Of a stretch of 64,000 nt of DNA, positions 7,756 to 16,377 are shown one piece after another. Location: assembly GCF_038008685.1 (NCBI RefSeq), contig NZ_JBBOZQ010000001.1, positions 1,364,001 through 1,428,000 of the forward strand. Direction: 5' to 3'. Origin of the DNA: Lysinibacillus sp. FSL W8-0992. GTDB lineage: Bacteria > Bacillota > Bacilli > Bacillales_A > Planococcaceae. Made by a program: the position numbers and the translations under genes. Numbering within the stretch: the first letter of the stretch is position 1; each line of letters starts with the position of its first letter. The notes beneath the pieces were generated by a model that saw only the letters and a program-made list of their open reading frames with translations, searched no databases and had not been told where the DNA came from.

Positions 7756-8649
7756 TTAATTTTGTTTAAGAAAGTCTTTATCCTGATAGGCTGGATTTGG
7801 ATATTTATAAAAACCTTCCCCTGAAGATACACCCATTTTCCCTAAATCGATATACTCGGCTTTAATTTTTTCCGCTATGATTTTAGCCATTGGATTAATT
7901 TCTGCCTTCATCATATTTAAGTTATATGGTGTTTCCATACCAACGATATCTAAAAATCCGAACGGCCCTGATGGTGAACCAGTTGAAATCATCCAGTCTT
8001 TATCAATTGTATGTGGGTCTGCAATGCCATTTGCCCAAAGCTCCATACCAGCACTTAAAAAAGGTACAAGTAATGAATTTAAAATATAGCCTGGTTGTTC
8101 CTTCTTTAAATGGAATGGAATCATGCCAATAGTACGAGCAAATTCAATTACTTGTTCAGTGTACTGTGGATCAGTTCCTTCATGACCCATTACTTCAGCT
8201 GTATTGTTTTTCCAAATAGAATTTGCAAAGTGTAATGCTAAAAACTTCTCAGGTCGTCCTGTATATTGTGCAAATTGACTAGGTAATAGTGTGGAAGAAT
8301 TTGATGCGAAAACAGTTTTTGCTGGTGCTACTTTTGCTAGCTGCTCATAAAATGATTGTTTAATTTCAATACGTTCTGGTACAGCTTCAATAACTAAATC
8401 TACATCAGTTACTGCCTGTGCTAAATCTGTGTAAAATGATAAACTTTCTAATGCTTTAGCTGCACGTGCAGTATCATTAAAATAATTTCCGTATGTGTTC
8501 GATAACGATTGCATGCGTGGTTGCGCTGTTGCAATCGCATCATCGTTAATGTCATATACATTCACTTCATATCCAAAAAATGCTGTTTGAAAAGCAATTT
8601 GACTTCCTAATACGCCGCTACCTGCGACTAATATTTTTTTAAATTCCAT
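7756..8649 (-). CDS. 3-hydroxyacyl-CoA dehydrogenase family protein
   Basis: NAD-dependent oxidation of 3-hydroxyacyl-CoA (beta-oxidation or ketogenesis type). About 297 aa from the ATG at 8649, which has GAGGT upstream; longer upstream starts lack a ribosome site. The N-terminal Rossmann fold has VAGSGVLGSQIA; ADP-ribose acid DIND sits near 36. SNSSTLLPSQ and the catalytic His in HFANSIWKNN (with the downstream EVMGHEGTD) follow, and the C-terminal helical domain includes GPFGFLDIVGMETPYN and ends GEGFYKYPNP. Divergent from a LuxR-type regulator across 163 bp. The substrate chain length is not readable, and 3-hydroxybutyryl-CoA is only a guess. Confidence 0.87.
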   Translation of the reverse strand: MEFKKILVAGSGVLGSQIAFQTAFFGYEVNVYDINDDAIATAQPRMQSLSNTYGNYFNDTARAAKALESLSFYTDLAQAVTDVDLVIEAVPERIEIKQSFYEQLAKVAPAKTVFASNSSTLLPSQFAQYTGRPEKFLALHFANSIWKNNTAEVMGHEGTDPQYTEQVIEFARTIGMIPFHLKKEQPGYILNSLLVPFLSAGMELWANGIADPHTIDKDWMISTGSPSGPFGFLDIVGMETPYNLNMMKAEINPMAKIIAEKIKAEYIDLGKMGVSSGEGFYKYPNPAYQDKDFLKQN

Positions 8650-8702
8650 ATCTAGTACCTCATTTCTGTATTTGAATACCCTTACATAAATAGTGGAGCA
8701 AA

Positions 8703-8723
8703 ATAACAAAATAAAGTTGTTAT
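8703..8723. promoter_or_regulatory. Perfect inverted repeat between divergent dehydrogenase and LuxR genes
   Basis: ATAACAA (8703-8709), 7-nt spacer, TTGTTAT (8717-8723). It is central in the divergent gap and is a candidate operator for the adjacent LuxR-type protein. Confidence 0.4.
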
Positions 8724-8812
8724 ATCTAGAGTGTAAATGATAGAGTTAATGCAAAGATACCGGCAATTCAGGGTATATTAATTGAAAATAAACATGCAAA
8801 TGTAGGTGTACT

Positions 8813-9895
8813 ATGACTAAAATAAACTTTCAATATGTATTGTTTCATAAAATTCACCATCAGGATATTGCCTATGCGTGGAATAAGCATTTGCAAACGA
8901 AAAGAGAGTTAAATGAGCAAGAAATTATTCAAATTGGTTATTGGTATCGTTCTTGGTTGACGTTTTTAAATGGTCAGTTAAAAAATAAAACGATTCAACG
9001 CGAAGAACTTATTAACTGGGCGACTATGCATAGTCGACTTTTACCAGAAAAATTACTCACTATATTTCCTTCATTGTCTTATTACGCAACTAAAGACGTC
9101 CTTGTACAAATTAAGCACCCGAATACAGACGAAATGCTAAAGTATCACGAAAAAGTACTAGATGTATTACGTCTTGTAAATAGTAAAGTAATACAATCTC
9201 CACTAAAGGTTGAAATAAGTCTTGAAAGTTTGCTAAAGTTACAACGTTTTAGCAAATTGCTTATTCAATTAGATGGCGTAGATCATATACCAACTATTTT
9301 ATCGAAAGCACAGGAAAACTTCGGATTTCAACGTGTCATTTTTCATAGCTATAATCCATGGCTCAATGAATTTTCAGGTGTATACGGCTCTGAGCTACAC
9401 AAAGTACAAATGCTAAAAGGTAAGCTGGAAGAGGTGGCCGTTTTTGCTATTAAAAAGCCACTCTATTTAGAACAACCAGCGCCATATATAAATCCGATTG
9501 CAATAGAAATGTTGAATTTATCTACGATTATTTTTATTCCGATTCAGCAAAATGGACAATTATTTGGTTGGTTAACGTTTGACCAATGTGGAACGCCTTT
9601 TTCATATAATGAAGAAGAAATGCAATTACTTGAAGAAGTAGGGAACTTATTAGGCTGTTACTTTTCACGTACTCGCAGTACACAACGGCTACTGCATGAC
9701 TTAAAGTTAACGGATAAAGACTTGGCGGTTTTATTTTTATTAGCGGAAGGATTCAGTAATAAAGAAATGGCAGAGCTTCTCGTTTTCAGTGAGTACACAA
9801 TTCGTGACTATATTCAAAAGCTACTAACTGTATTTAATGCAAAAAACCGTACACAAATAATTGCGACGGCTTTTCGAATGGCTGTTTTAGAATAA
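8813..9895 (+). CDS. LuxR-family transcriptional regulator with GAF-like sensor domain
   Basis: 360 aa. Residues about 150-290 look like a GAF fold (LIQLDGVDHIPTILSKAQENFGFQRVIFHSY..., ending FSYNEEEMQLLEEVGNLLGCYF). Residues 300-360 are a LuxR/GerE helix-turn-helix: LTDKDLAVLFLLAEGFSNKEMAELL, then FSEYTIRDYIQKLL. Divergently transcribed from the 3-hydroxyacyl-CoA dehydrogenase, so probably its regulator; the ligand is unknown. The ribosome site is weak (TAGGTGT). A strong terminator follows. Confidence 0.83.
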   Translation: MTKINFQYVLFHKIHHQDIAYAWNKHLQTKRELNEQEIIQIGYWYRSWLTFLNGQLKNKTIQREELINWATMHSRLLPEKLLTIFPSLSYYATKDVLVQIKHPNTDEMLKYHEKVLDVLRLVNSKVIQSPLKVEISLESLLKLQRFSKLLIQLDGVDHIPTILSKAQENFGFQRVIFHSYNPWLNEFSGVYGSELHKVQMLKGKLEEVAVFAIKKPLYLEQPAPYINPIAIEMLNLSTIIFIPIQQNGQLFGWLTFDQCGTPFSYNEEEMQLLEEVGNLLGCYFSRTRSTQRLLHDLKLTDKDLAVLFLLAEGFSNKEMAELLVFSEYTIRDYIQKLLTVFNAKNRTQIIATAFRMAVLE

Positions 9896-9941
9896 ATTAA
9901 AGCTTTAAAGGAATGGACGAATCCTAAGTGAGGATTCGTTC

Positions 9942-9993
9942 AGACTATAGACAAATTCGAAGATTTTCGAGTTTGTCTATAGTCCTTTTTTTA
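9942..9993 (+). terminator. Terminator after the LuxR-type gene
   Basis: GACTATAGACAAA and TTTGTCTATAGTC arms with inner TCG/CGA, then CTTTTTTTA. A smaller hairpin (CGAATCC / GGATTCG) lies just upstream. Confidence 0.85.
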
Positions 9994-10048
9994 TTTAAAA
10001 TTAATATAGAAGTGATGTCTCCTGCCGTTGATTTCTGCTACGAACGAG

Positions 10049-10134
10049 CGCTTTCCGTGTGCACACCGTAAGCCGCAACCCTCGCTAACGCGCGGTCTGT
10101 TGCGTCTTACGTACTGTGCGTTCACGCAGGAGTC
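10049..10134. repeat. Palindromic intergenic repeat, family A
   Basis: Core CGCTTTCCG, CCGTAAGCCGCAACCCTCGC, TAACGCGCGG, TGTTGCGTCTTACG, GCAGGAGTC; the GTAAG / CTTAC arms are inverted. The same element occurs at 41341, 41546, 41752, 52617 (reverse), 62146 and 62369 (reverse), plus truncated copies. More GC-rich than its surroundings. Confidence 0.8.
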
Positions 10135-10184
10135 GCCCGTCCTCCGCTCCAATCAACGAGTAGGGCGCTTTATTTGATTAGTTT

Positions 10185-10895
10185 TCAAATATGATTAAAA
10201 AGTGACTCTGTCAATTCTCTTCTTATTTGCTTAATATGCTTTTCCATAAGTTGTTTAGCTTGATTTGCATCGCCAGCTGCGATTGCCAAGTAAATTTCTT
10301 TATGTTCATCAATAGTCTCTTGCGTCCGTTCTACATCTTTCAAGCGTTGTGTTCGGGTAACTCGGATTGTATCTTGCATATGTTCGCTAAGGGTTTGGAA
10401 CAATTGCGAGAAGATTGAGTTATGTGAGGCGAGAACAATACTAATGTGGAAACTGAGATCAGCTTGTATACCTAGTTCCACATCATTTTTAACTTGATCC
10501 ATCATTTCTAATGCATGACCAATGCGTTCTAAGTCTTCTGAAGTGGCACGTTGTGAAGCTAAAAAAGCACATTCTACTTCAAGTGTCTGGCGTAGCTCTA
10601 ACATTTCATATACTAATTTTTTTTCAGTTTTTAAGATTGTAGATGAAAGCTCTTGTCCTACAGAATGGCTTTCCTGTGTTTTAACAAAGCTACCACTGCC
10701 TTGTTTAATTTCAATAATTCCTTTTATTTCAAGCTTCCGAAGTGCCTCCCTAACCGATGTTCGACTAACATTAAACCGACTCGCTAATTCTCTTTCTGTC
10801 GGGAGTTTTTCTCCAGGTTGTAATTCCCCATTTAAAAAATATTCATTTATTTGATCAACAATTACTTGATAGGCTTTTTTTCTTGGTTGCAGCAT
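10185..10895 (-). CDS. GntR-family regulator, FadR/FCD subfamily
   Basis: 236 aa. The N-terminal winged helix shows LQPGEKLPTERELASRFNVS, SVREALRKLEIKG and the wing IIEIKQGSGSFV. The C-terminal all-helical FCD domain (LELRQTLEVECAFLASQRA; SFHISIVLASHN; H near 205 in DEHKEI) binds small carboxylates, usually with a metal. Divergent from the GlcD-type oxidase and transporter genes and, I infer, their repressor: a TGGTTGGACCA palindrome sits at their promoter. The effector is probably a 2-hydroxy acid such as lactate or glycolate, as with LldR and GlcC. Confidence 0.88.
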   Translation of the reverse strand: MLQPRKKAYQVIVDQINEYFLNGELQPGEKLPTERELASRFNVSRTSVREALRKLEIKGIIEIKQGSGSFVKTQESHSVGQELSSTILKTEKKLVYEMLELRQTLEVECAFLASQRATSEDLERIGHALEMMDQVKNDVELGIQADLSFHISIVLASHNSIFSQLFQTLSEHMQDTIRVTRTQRLKDVERTQETIDEHKEIYLAIAAGDANQAKQLMEKHIKQIRRELTESLFNHI

Positions 10896-10989
10896 TACCT
10901 ATGTCCTTCCCCTCAATTACCTAATATTATAAACGCTTTAATCATACAGAAATACTACATTGTTATCAATTAAAGAAAATTAATAATTA

Positions 10990-11063
10990 TTGATATTTTC
11001 AGAATATTAAGTATAATAATAATGGTTGGACCAATTTCGTTATTTTATAAATTGGTATGACAT
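10990..11063 (+). promoter_or_regulatory. Promoter and GntR/FCD-type operators for the glcD-like operon
   Basis: Promoter: TTGATA (10990-10995), 16-bp spacer, TATAAT (11012-11017). TGGTTGGACCA (11023-11033) overlaps the expected start and has the TGGT-N3-ACCA form known for LldR/FadR-type regulators. A degenerate second copy, TGGTATGACAT (11053-11063), lies exactly 30 bp further, on the same helix face. The layout suggests repression by the divergent GntR protein. Confidence 0.65.
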
Positions 11064-11134
11064 ATATTATTTGCACAACCAAAACACCATAAACAAGTAC
11101 TGTGAAGGAATGAGAGTAAAAAGGGGAGAAAAAA

Positions 11135-12520
11135 ATGATTGCAACAAATGAGGAATTGGTGATTGCTCTAAGAAGTGCTCTTTCTGAAAGCCAAGTAACA
11201 ATCAATCAAACGATTTTAGAACAACATAGTAGTGATGAATCCTATCATAGAGTCAGTTTACCGGATATTGTTGTGTTTCCGACAACGACGGAAGAAGTGA
11301 GTAAGACAATAAATATAGCAAACCAATACAAAGTACCAATAGTGCCATTTGGTAGAGGAACAAGCTTAGAAGGACATGTTATCCCTTACGACCACGGGAT
11401 AACGATAGATTTTTCCAACATGAACAAAATAGTAGAAGTTAGGGAGAAGGACTTTCTCGTAAAGGTTCAACCAGGAGTAACGCGTTCTCAGTTGAATAAA
11501 GAATTGAAAAAATACGGATTGTTTTTCTCTGTCGATCCTGGAGCAGATGCAACACTTGGGGGGATGGCAGCAACAAATGCTAGTGGAACAACATCTGTTA
11601 AATATGGAGTTATGCGCGACCAAGTTCGAGATTTAGAGGTTGTTCTTTCAGATGGTGAGGTAATTCATACTGGGAATTTAGCAGAAAAATCATCCTCTGG
11701 CTATCATTTAAATGGTCTATTTGTAGGGTCTGAGGGAACGCTTGGTTGCTTCACTGAATTGACGCTAAAAGTCTATGGGCTTCCTGAACATGAAATGGCT
11801 GCTCGAGCATCGTTTAAAACAGTCAATGATGCTGTCGAGGCAGTCGTTAGTATTTTACAAGCGGGAATTCCCATTGCAAGAGTAGAACTGGTTGATGAGC
11901 ATTCGATGAAACAAGTGAACTTGCATAGTAAAACAGCTTATGAGGAGCAACCGACCTTATTTTTAGAGTTTCATGGAAATGAAGCTGGCTTAAAGCAAGA
12001 CGTTGACTTTATGAAAGAAATTGTAGTGGAGCACAATTGTGAAAATATTGAATTTGAGTCCGATAATGCAGCTCGCAATCAGCTGTGGGAAGCTCGTCAT
12101 AATTTAGCTTACGCCTATGTCCATGGACACCCAGGGAAAAAACTTATGGTGACCGACGTTTGTTTACCGATTTCAGAGTTAGCAGGAGCAATTGAACATG
12201 CAAGAGAAGCCCTTAATTTGTTAGCACTTACAGGGGGGATTGTGGGCCACGTCGGTGATGGTAATTTCCATGTTCTTTTAATGATTGATATGAATGATTG
12301 TGATGAAATAAAGAAAGCTGATGAATTCAATGAATTGATAGTAATGTATGCACTTGAAAGAGGGGGAACTTGTACAGGAGAGCATGGTGTCGGTATTGGG
12401 AAACAGAAATACCAGGAGAAAGAACATGGAAAAGCACTGCTTGTGATGGAAAAGATTAAGCAAGCGCTCGATCCTGACGCTCTTTTGAATCCAAATAAAA
12501 TATTAAAAATAAAGAAATAG
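11135..12520 (+). CDS. FAD-linked oxidase, GlcD / D-lactate dehydrogenase type
   Basis: 461 aa. PCMH-type FAD domain at about residues 35-215: IVPFGRGTSLEGH, then the FAD loop DPGADATLGGMAATNASGT, and FVGSEGTLG. The C-terminal FAD-oxidase domain ends with the conserved GHVGDGNFHVLL (substrate/metal histidines), GEHGVGIGK and LDPDALLNPNKI. Full length for GlcD and bacterial D-2-hydroxyacid dehydrogenases. It probably oxidises a 2-hydroxy acid (D-lactate or glycolate) to the 2-oxo acid. No GlcE/GlcF partners follow, so a stand-alone D-lactate dehydrogenase is more likely than glycolate oxidase. Followed after 11 nt by a transporter gene; divergent from the GntR gene. Confidence 0.88.
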   Translation: MIATNEELVIALRSALSESQVTINQTILEQHSSDESYHRVSLPDIVVFPTTTEEVSKTINIANQYKVPIVPFGRGTSLEGHVIPYDHGITIDFSNMNKIVEVREKDFLVKVQPGVTRSQLNKELKKYGLFFSVDPGADATLGGMAATNASGTTSVKYGVMRDQVRDLEVVLSDGEVIHTGNLAEKSSSGYHLNGLFVGSEGTLGCFTELTLKVYGLPEHEMAARASFKTVNDAVEAVVSILQAGIPIARVELVDEHSMKQVNLHSKTAYEEQPTLFLEFHGNEAGLKQDVDFMKEIVVEHNCENIEFESDNAARNQLWEARHNLAYAYVHGHPGKKLMVTDVCLPISELAGAIEHAREALNLLALTGGIVGHVGDGNFHVLLMIDMNDCDEIKKADEFNELIVMYALERGGTCTGEHGVGIGKQKYQEKEHGKALLVMEKIKQALDPDALLNPNKILKIKK

Positions 12521-12531
12521 GGAGTGGAAAT

Positions 12532-13515
12532 ATGAAAATTTTAGAAGCCATTAGTACGATAGCGGGAAAATACTTTGCCGTATGGGTTATCTGTATAGCT
12601 GTTATTGCCTTTATAGTTCCTGATCCATTTTTAATATTTGGAGGATATATTACGATTTTGCTAGGCATCGTTATGTTTGGTATGGGGCTAACGTTAAAAG
12701 CAGTTGATTTCAAATTGATTTTAACGAATCCATTGCCAGTCATCATTGGTGTATGCGCTCAATATATTATTATGCCACTGACAGCTTTTTTAATTGCTTA
12801 CATTATGAACTTACCAGCGGAATTAGCTGCGGGGCTAGTCCTTCTCGGTTCTGTTCCAGGGGGTACTGCTTCAAACGTTATGGTGTATTTAGCTAAAGGT
12901 AATGTACCGTTGTCAATTACAATGACATCTTTTTCGACGTTACTAGCCCCAATTGCAACACCATTAATTCTACTATTACTTGCAGGTAAATGGATGCCTG
13001 TAGATCCAATGGCAATGTTTACTTCAATTATTCAAGTAATTATTTTGCCTATTATTCTAGGTATTGTTATAAGAAGATTTGCTCCTCAAGTTGTAGAAAA
13101 AAGCATCAACGTCATTCCTCTAATCTCAGTAGTTGCTATTATTATTATTGTCTCTGCGGTTGTTGCAGGAAATGTTGATAGCATTGCTTCAGCTGGATTT
13201 ATTATTTTTACGGCAGTAATGCTTCATAATGCATTCGGTTTGCTGCTGGGCTATTTAACAGCGCTTGTGTTAGGACTAAATGAAAGTAATCGAAGAGCTA
13301 TTTCAATTGAAGTAGGTATGCAAAACTCTGGTCTTGGGGTGGCGTTAGCGACTGCCCATTTTGGTCCGTTAGCTGCCTTACCGAGTGTTCTTGGTGCTGT
13401 ATGGCATAATATTTCAGGTCCAATTTTAGCCACGTATTGGTCGAAAAAAACGGAGAACGTAGAGACTCATCTTAGCAAAAACATACAGGAAAGCAACGTC
13501 GGAACACATATTTAA
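12532..13515 (+). CDS. Bile acid:sodium symporter (BASS) family transporter
   Basis: 327 aa, about 9-10 membrane segments. Signatures: GIVMFGMGLTLKAVDF (N-terminal), GLVLLGSVPGGTASNVMVYLAKG (the crossover substrate/sodium region) and IEVGMQNSGLGVALAT. It resembles YocS/PanS-type members, which carry small carboxylates such as pantoate or 2-oxo acids. Eleven nt after the oxidase gene with its own AGGGAGTGG ribosome site; one operon. I infer it moves the oxidase's substrate or product. Hairpin terminator at 13573. Confidence 0.87.
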   Translation: MKILEAISTIAGKYFAVWVICIAVIAFIVPDPFLIFGGYITILLGIVMFGMGLTLKAVDFKLILTNPLPVIIGVCAQYIIMPLTAFLIAYIMNLPAELAAGLVLLGSVPGGTASNVMVYLAKGNVPLSITMTSFSTLLAPIATPLILLLLAGKWMPVDPMAMFTSIIQVIILPIILGIVIRRFAPQVVEKSINVIPLISVVAIIIIVSAVVAGNVDSIASAGFIIFTAVMLHNAFGLLLGYLTALVLGLNESNRRAISIEVGMQNSGLGVALATAHFGPLAALPSVLGAVWHNISGPILATYWSKKTENVETHLSKNIQESNVGTHI

Positions 13516-13572
13516 AAGTAAAATTAAAGTGTTCGTTTCCATGTTGCGTGGTGAAGTTAGCTTAATAATAAT

Positions 13573-13612
13573 TAAAAGAACGAATTTCCGACGGTGGAAT
13601 TCGTTCTTTTGT
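13573..13612. terminator. Terminator between convergent BASS and TetR genes
   Basis: AAAGAACGAATT and AATTCGTTCTTT arms around an 11-nt loop. The arms are flanked by T-rich sequence on the plus strand and A-rich sequence on the other side, so it may serve both genes. Confidence 0.7.
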
Positions 13613-13615
13613 TTA

Positions 13616-14209
13616 TTAAGTATCGATTTCTTTTATAATAAAGCCTCTTGCAAAAGTGTTGAAAATTCGATTGAGACGCTCTGTCATTTCACCAGGTGTC
13701 GCATCAAAATCTTGTGCAATCCAGTCTAAAATCAAACCGGCTGTCCCATAAGCCATATAGCGCTTTTGGGAATGATCATCAACAACCGACACGCCGTAAT
13801 GAATATCAAATTTATCTTTGAGCAAATTAAAAATCGCTTCAGGTAGTTGCTGGTGGATACGAGGTAACGTATCTTCTAACAATAATAATGTGAAGTAATC
13901 ACGGTGATCGTAAATGTAATACAACAATTCGAAGGAATGGGTAGTCAACTCCTGTACTTTCACACGACTATTACTTACATACTTAGACATGCTGTTATAT
14001 TGGATAGCTTCAAACATTTCTTCCATTAACTCTTCCACAAGATCATCTATATTTTGATAGTACACATAAAAGGTTGTTCGATTATATTGAGCATAATCTA
14101 CAATATCCTTCACTGTAACAGCACTAAATCCCTTTTTATGGACCATATCAATAAATGCCTTTTTTAAGAAATGCTTTGTACGTAAAGCTTGATTGGAATT
14201 AGATTTCAT
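13616..14209 (-). CDS. TetR-family regulator
   Basis: About 197 aa from the ATG at 14209 (AGGAG 9 nt upstream; a TTG one codon earlier is also possible). N-terminal helix-turn-helix: FSAVTVKDIVDYAQYNRTTFYVYYQN. The C-terminal ligand domain is variable, rich in aromatic residues (YYIYDHRDYFTLLL) and resembles TetR_C-33-type domains. Divergent from two SDR genes, which are its likely targets. The ligand is unknown. Confidence 0.87.
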   Translation of the reverse strand: MKSNSNQALRTKHFLKKAFIDMVHKKGFSAVTVKDIVDYAQYNRTTFYVYYQNIDDLVEELMEEMFEAIQYNSMSKYVSNSRVKVQELTTHSFELLYYIYDHRDYFTLLLLEDTLPRIHQQLPEAIFNLLKDKFDIHYGVSVVDDHSQKRYMAYGTAGLILDWIAQDFDATPGEMTERLNRIFNTFARGFIIKEIDT

Positions 14210-14349
14210 CAAATTTATCTCCTACATTAGACAGATTGATAAAAAGTGTTGGTTTCTTCGACATTATAGCAAATATTAAGGATGGCTTACAGAAAATGAA
14301 ACGGATTAAACTATAAATGTAACAACAATCTTTAGGGGAGGTACAAAAA

Positions 14350-15120
14350 ATGAGATTTGAAAACAAAGTTGTCATTATTACAGGTGCTGCAGGAGGTATC
14401 GGTAAAGAGATTGCTCGCAAGCTTGCAGGTGAAGGAGCTAAGTTAACGCTAGTAGATTTAAATGAAGCTGCTGTGAAAGCGGTTGCAGAGGAGCTTAACT
14501 TAAGTGAGGATCGCGTACTGACTTTAAAGGCAGATGTTTCTAAAGAGGAAGAAGTAAAAAATTATGTTGATCAAACTGTATCAAAATTTGGTCGCATTGA
14601 TGGATTTGCAAATAACGCAGGGGTAGAAGGTCCAGCAAAAATTTTAGAAGAAATTACTGAACAAGATTTCGATTTCGTATATAGCATTAACGTAAAAGGT
14701 GCTTTCTACGGTTTAAAATATGTCATGCCCATTATGAAACAGCAAAAAGCAGGTTCAATTGTCAATACAGCTTCTGTTGCTGGATTAATTGGTTCGCCAA
14801 ATATGATGCTATACAATTCGTCAAAACATGCTCTAATGGGCATTAATAAAGTAGCTGCATTAGAAGCTGCTCCATATAATGTACGAGTGAATACAGTCAA
14901 TCCTGGTGTTATTAATACACAAATGATGCGTCAGATTGAGGCAAAAGTTGCACCAGGTGCCGCCGAAGCAGCGCAATCTGCATATCAAGATGCAGTGCCA
15001 ATGAAGCGCTATGGTGAACCAAATGAAGTAGCCAATGTCATTGCGTTTTTACTATCAGATGAAGCTTCTTATGTAAGTTCTTCATCCTACACAGTAGATG
15101 GGTCACTATATAATATTTAA
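14350..15120 (+). CDS. Short-chain dehydrogenase/reductase (SDR)
   Basis: 256 aa classical SDR. NAD(P) motif TGAAGGIGKEIA (TGxxxGxG) at residues 10-21; acidic DLNEAA after beta-2 suggests NAD(H) preference; NNAG appears as NNAGVEG; the catalytic Ser is in NTASVAG and the Tyr/Lys in LYNSSKHAL; PG motif NPGVINTQMM. First gene of a two-SDR operon divergent from TetR; GGGGAGG ribosome site. The substrate is unknown; the two SDRs are similar to each other and may be a duplication. Confidence 0.9.
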   Translation: MRFENKVVIITGAAGGIGKEIARKLAGEGAKLTLVDLNEAAVKAVAEELNLSEDRVLTLKADVSKEEEVKNYVDQTVSKFGRIDGFANNAGVEGPAKILEEITEQDFDFVYSINVKGAFYGLKYVMPIMKQQKAGSIVNTASVAGLIGSPNMMLYNSSKHALMGINKVAALEAAPYNVRVNTVNPGVINTQMMRQIEAKVAPGAAEAAQSAYQDAVPMKRYGEPNEVANVIAFLLSDEASYVSSSSYTVDGSLYNI

Positions 15121-15137
15121 TAATGGAGGAATATAAT

Positions 15138-15920
15138 ATGAAACGTTTTGAAGAGAAAGTAGTCATTGTAACAGGTGCTGGATCTGGTCTTGGCCAAGCA
15201 GCAACACTTCAATTAGCAGAAGAAGGTGCTAAACTAGTATTAGTCGACTTGAATGAAGCGGGTTTAAAAGAAACAGAAGAAAAAGTGTTAGCCGTTTCAC
15301 CACAGGCTGAACTGTTATTAATTGCAGCAAACGTAGCAGAAGAAAATGCTGTCAAAGGTTTTGTAGATGCGACTGTTGAAAAGTTCGGCAAAATTGACGG
15401 TTTCTTTAACAATGCAGGCATTGAAGGAAAACAAAATTTAACAGAAGACTTTGGTATTGATGAGTTCCAAAAAGTTGTGTCTATTAACTTAAATGGTGTA
15501 TTTTACGGCATGAAATACGTCTTAAAAGTAATGAAAGAACAAGGGTCAGGTTCAATTGTCAATACAGCATCTGTAGGTGGTATTCGTGGTGTTGGAAATC
15601 AATCAGGCTACGCAGCATCTAAACATGGTGTAGTCGGATTAACACGTAACTCAGCAATTGAATATGGACAATTTGGTGTTTCTATTAAAGCAATCGCACC
15701 AGGTGCCATAATGACGCCGATGGTAGAGGGCTCTTTACGTCAAATTGGTGGAGATAATTGGGAAGAAGTAGGTAAAGAATTCGTAAAACCAAACCCAATG
15801 CGCCGTTTCGGTAAACCAGCAGAGGTTGGTTACTTAGTTGCCTTCTTACTTTCTAACCAAGCAGACTTCATAAATGGTGTTGTTGTACCAATCGATGGTG
15901 GACAATCATATAAATACTAA
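15138..15920 (+). CDS. Short-chain dehydrogenase/reductase (SDR), paralogue of the preceding gene
   Basis: 260 aa from the ATG at 15138; the in-frame ATG at 15123 lies within its ribosome site TGGAGGA. Classical SDR: TGAGSGLGQAA, DLNEAG (NAD preference), NNAGIEG, catalytic NTASVGG and GYAASKHGV, then PGAIMTPMV and a C-terminal GVVVPIDGGQS. Translation follows the first SDR after 17 nt. The pair could catalyse linked steps on one alcohol/ketone; no substrate can be assigned. Confidence 0.9.
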   Translation: MKRFEEKVVIVTGAGSGLGQAATLQLAEEGAKLVLVDLNEAGLKETEEKVLAVSPQAELLLIAANVAEENAVKGFVDATVEKFGKIDGFFNNAGIEGKQNLTEDFGIDEFQKVVSINLNGVFYGMKYVLKVMKEQGSGSIVNTASVGGIRGVGNQSGYAASKHGVVGLTRNSAIEYGQFGVSIKAIAPGAIMTPMVEGSLRQIGGDNWEEVGKEFVKPNPMRRFGKPAEVGYLVAFLLSNQADFINGVVVPIDGGQSYKY

Positions 15921-15957
15921 TAATGCTGGAGAGTTACGATAGCAATCTCCAATAGTA

Positions 15958-15998
15958 AGAAAGGTGAAATTGACTACGTTCAATTTCACCTTTCTCTT
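15958..15998 (+). terminator. Terminator after the SDR operon
   Basis: AGAAAGGTGAAATTGA and TCAATTTCACCTTTCT arms, loop CTACGT, followed by CTTTTTT. Confidence 0.85.
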
Positions 15999-16377
15999 TT
16001 TTAAATTGTTTTAGCGATGCATCGAAATACTGAAATAAATGCTAACTAACTATAAATACAGATAGTTAGATATTCGCCGTATGTACGGAGACGGAGCTAT
16101 TTTGGGCTATCAGTAAGATGAGTAAGGAACGCCTTTCATTACCAATTTGAGGACTTTGGGTCAAATGTAATGAGTAAAACAGATTATATAAAGAAAAAAA
16201 TTTAAAACGATAAGGTCCTTTTTGTAGATGGGGAATTTTAAAAATAGGGACAAAGCATAATATGAGTAAGCTGTAATTAGAAAGAAAAACCTACAAAATT
16301 TTTGTTATTTTATAAAATTTTCTAAATATTTGTCGATATTTGTATTACACACGTCGATTAAACTTGGAGGTTATAAA
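15999..16377. other. Non-coding gap ahead of yfmT
   Basis: AT-rich, no convincing ORF. One perfect inverted repeat, CTAACTAT (16046-16053) and ATAGTTAG (16062-16069), 8-nt spacer, could be an operator, but it lies over 300 bp from the start codon. I cannot identify a clear promoter. Confidence 0.4.
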
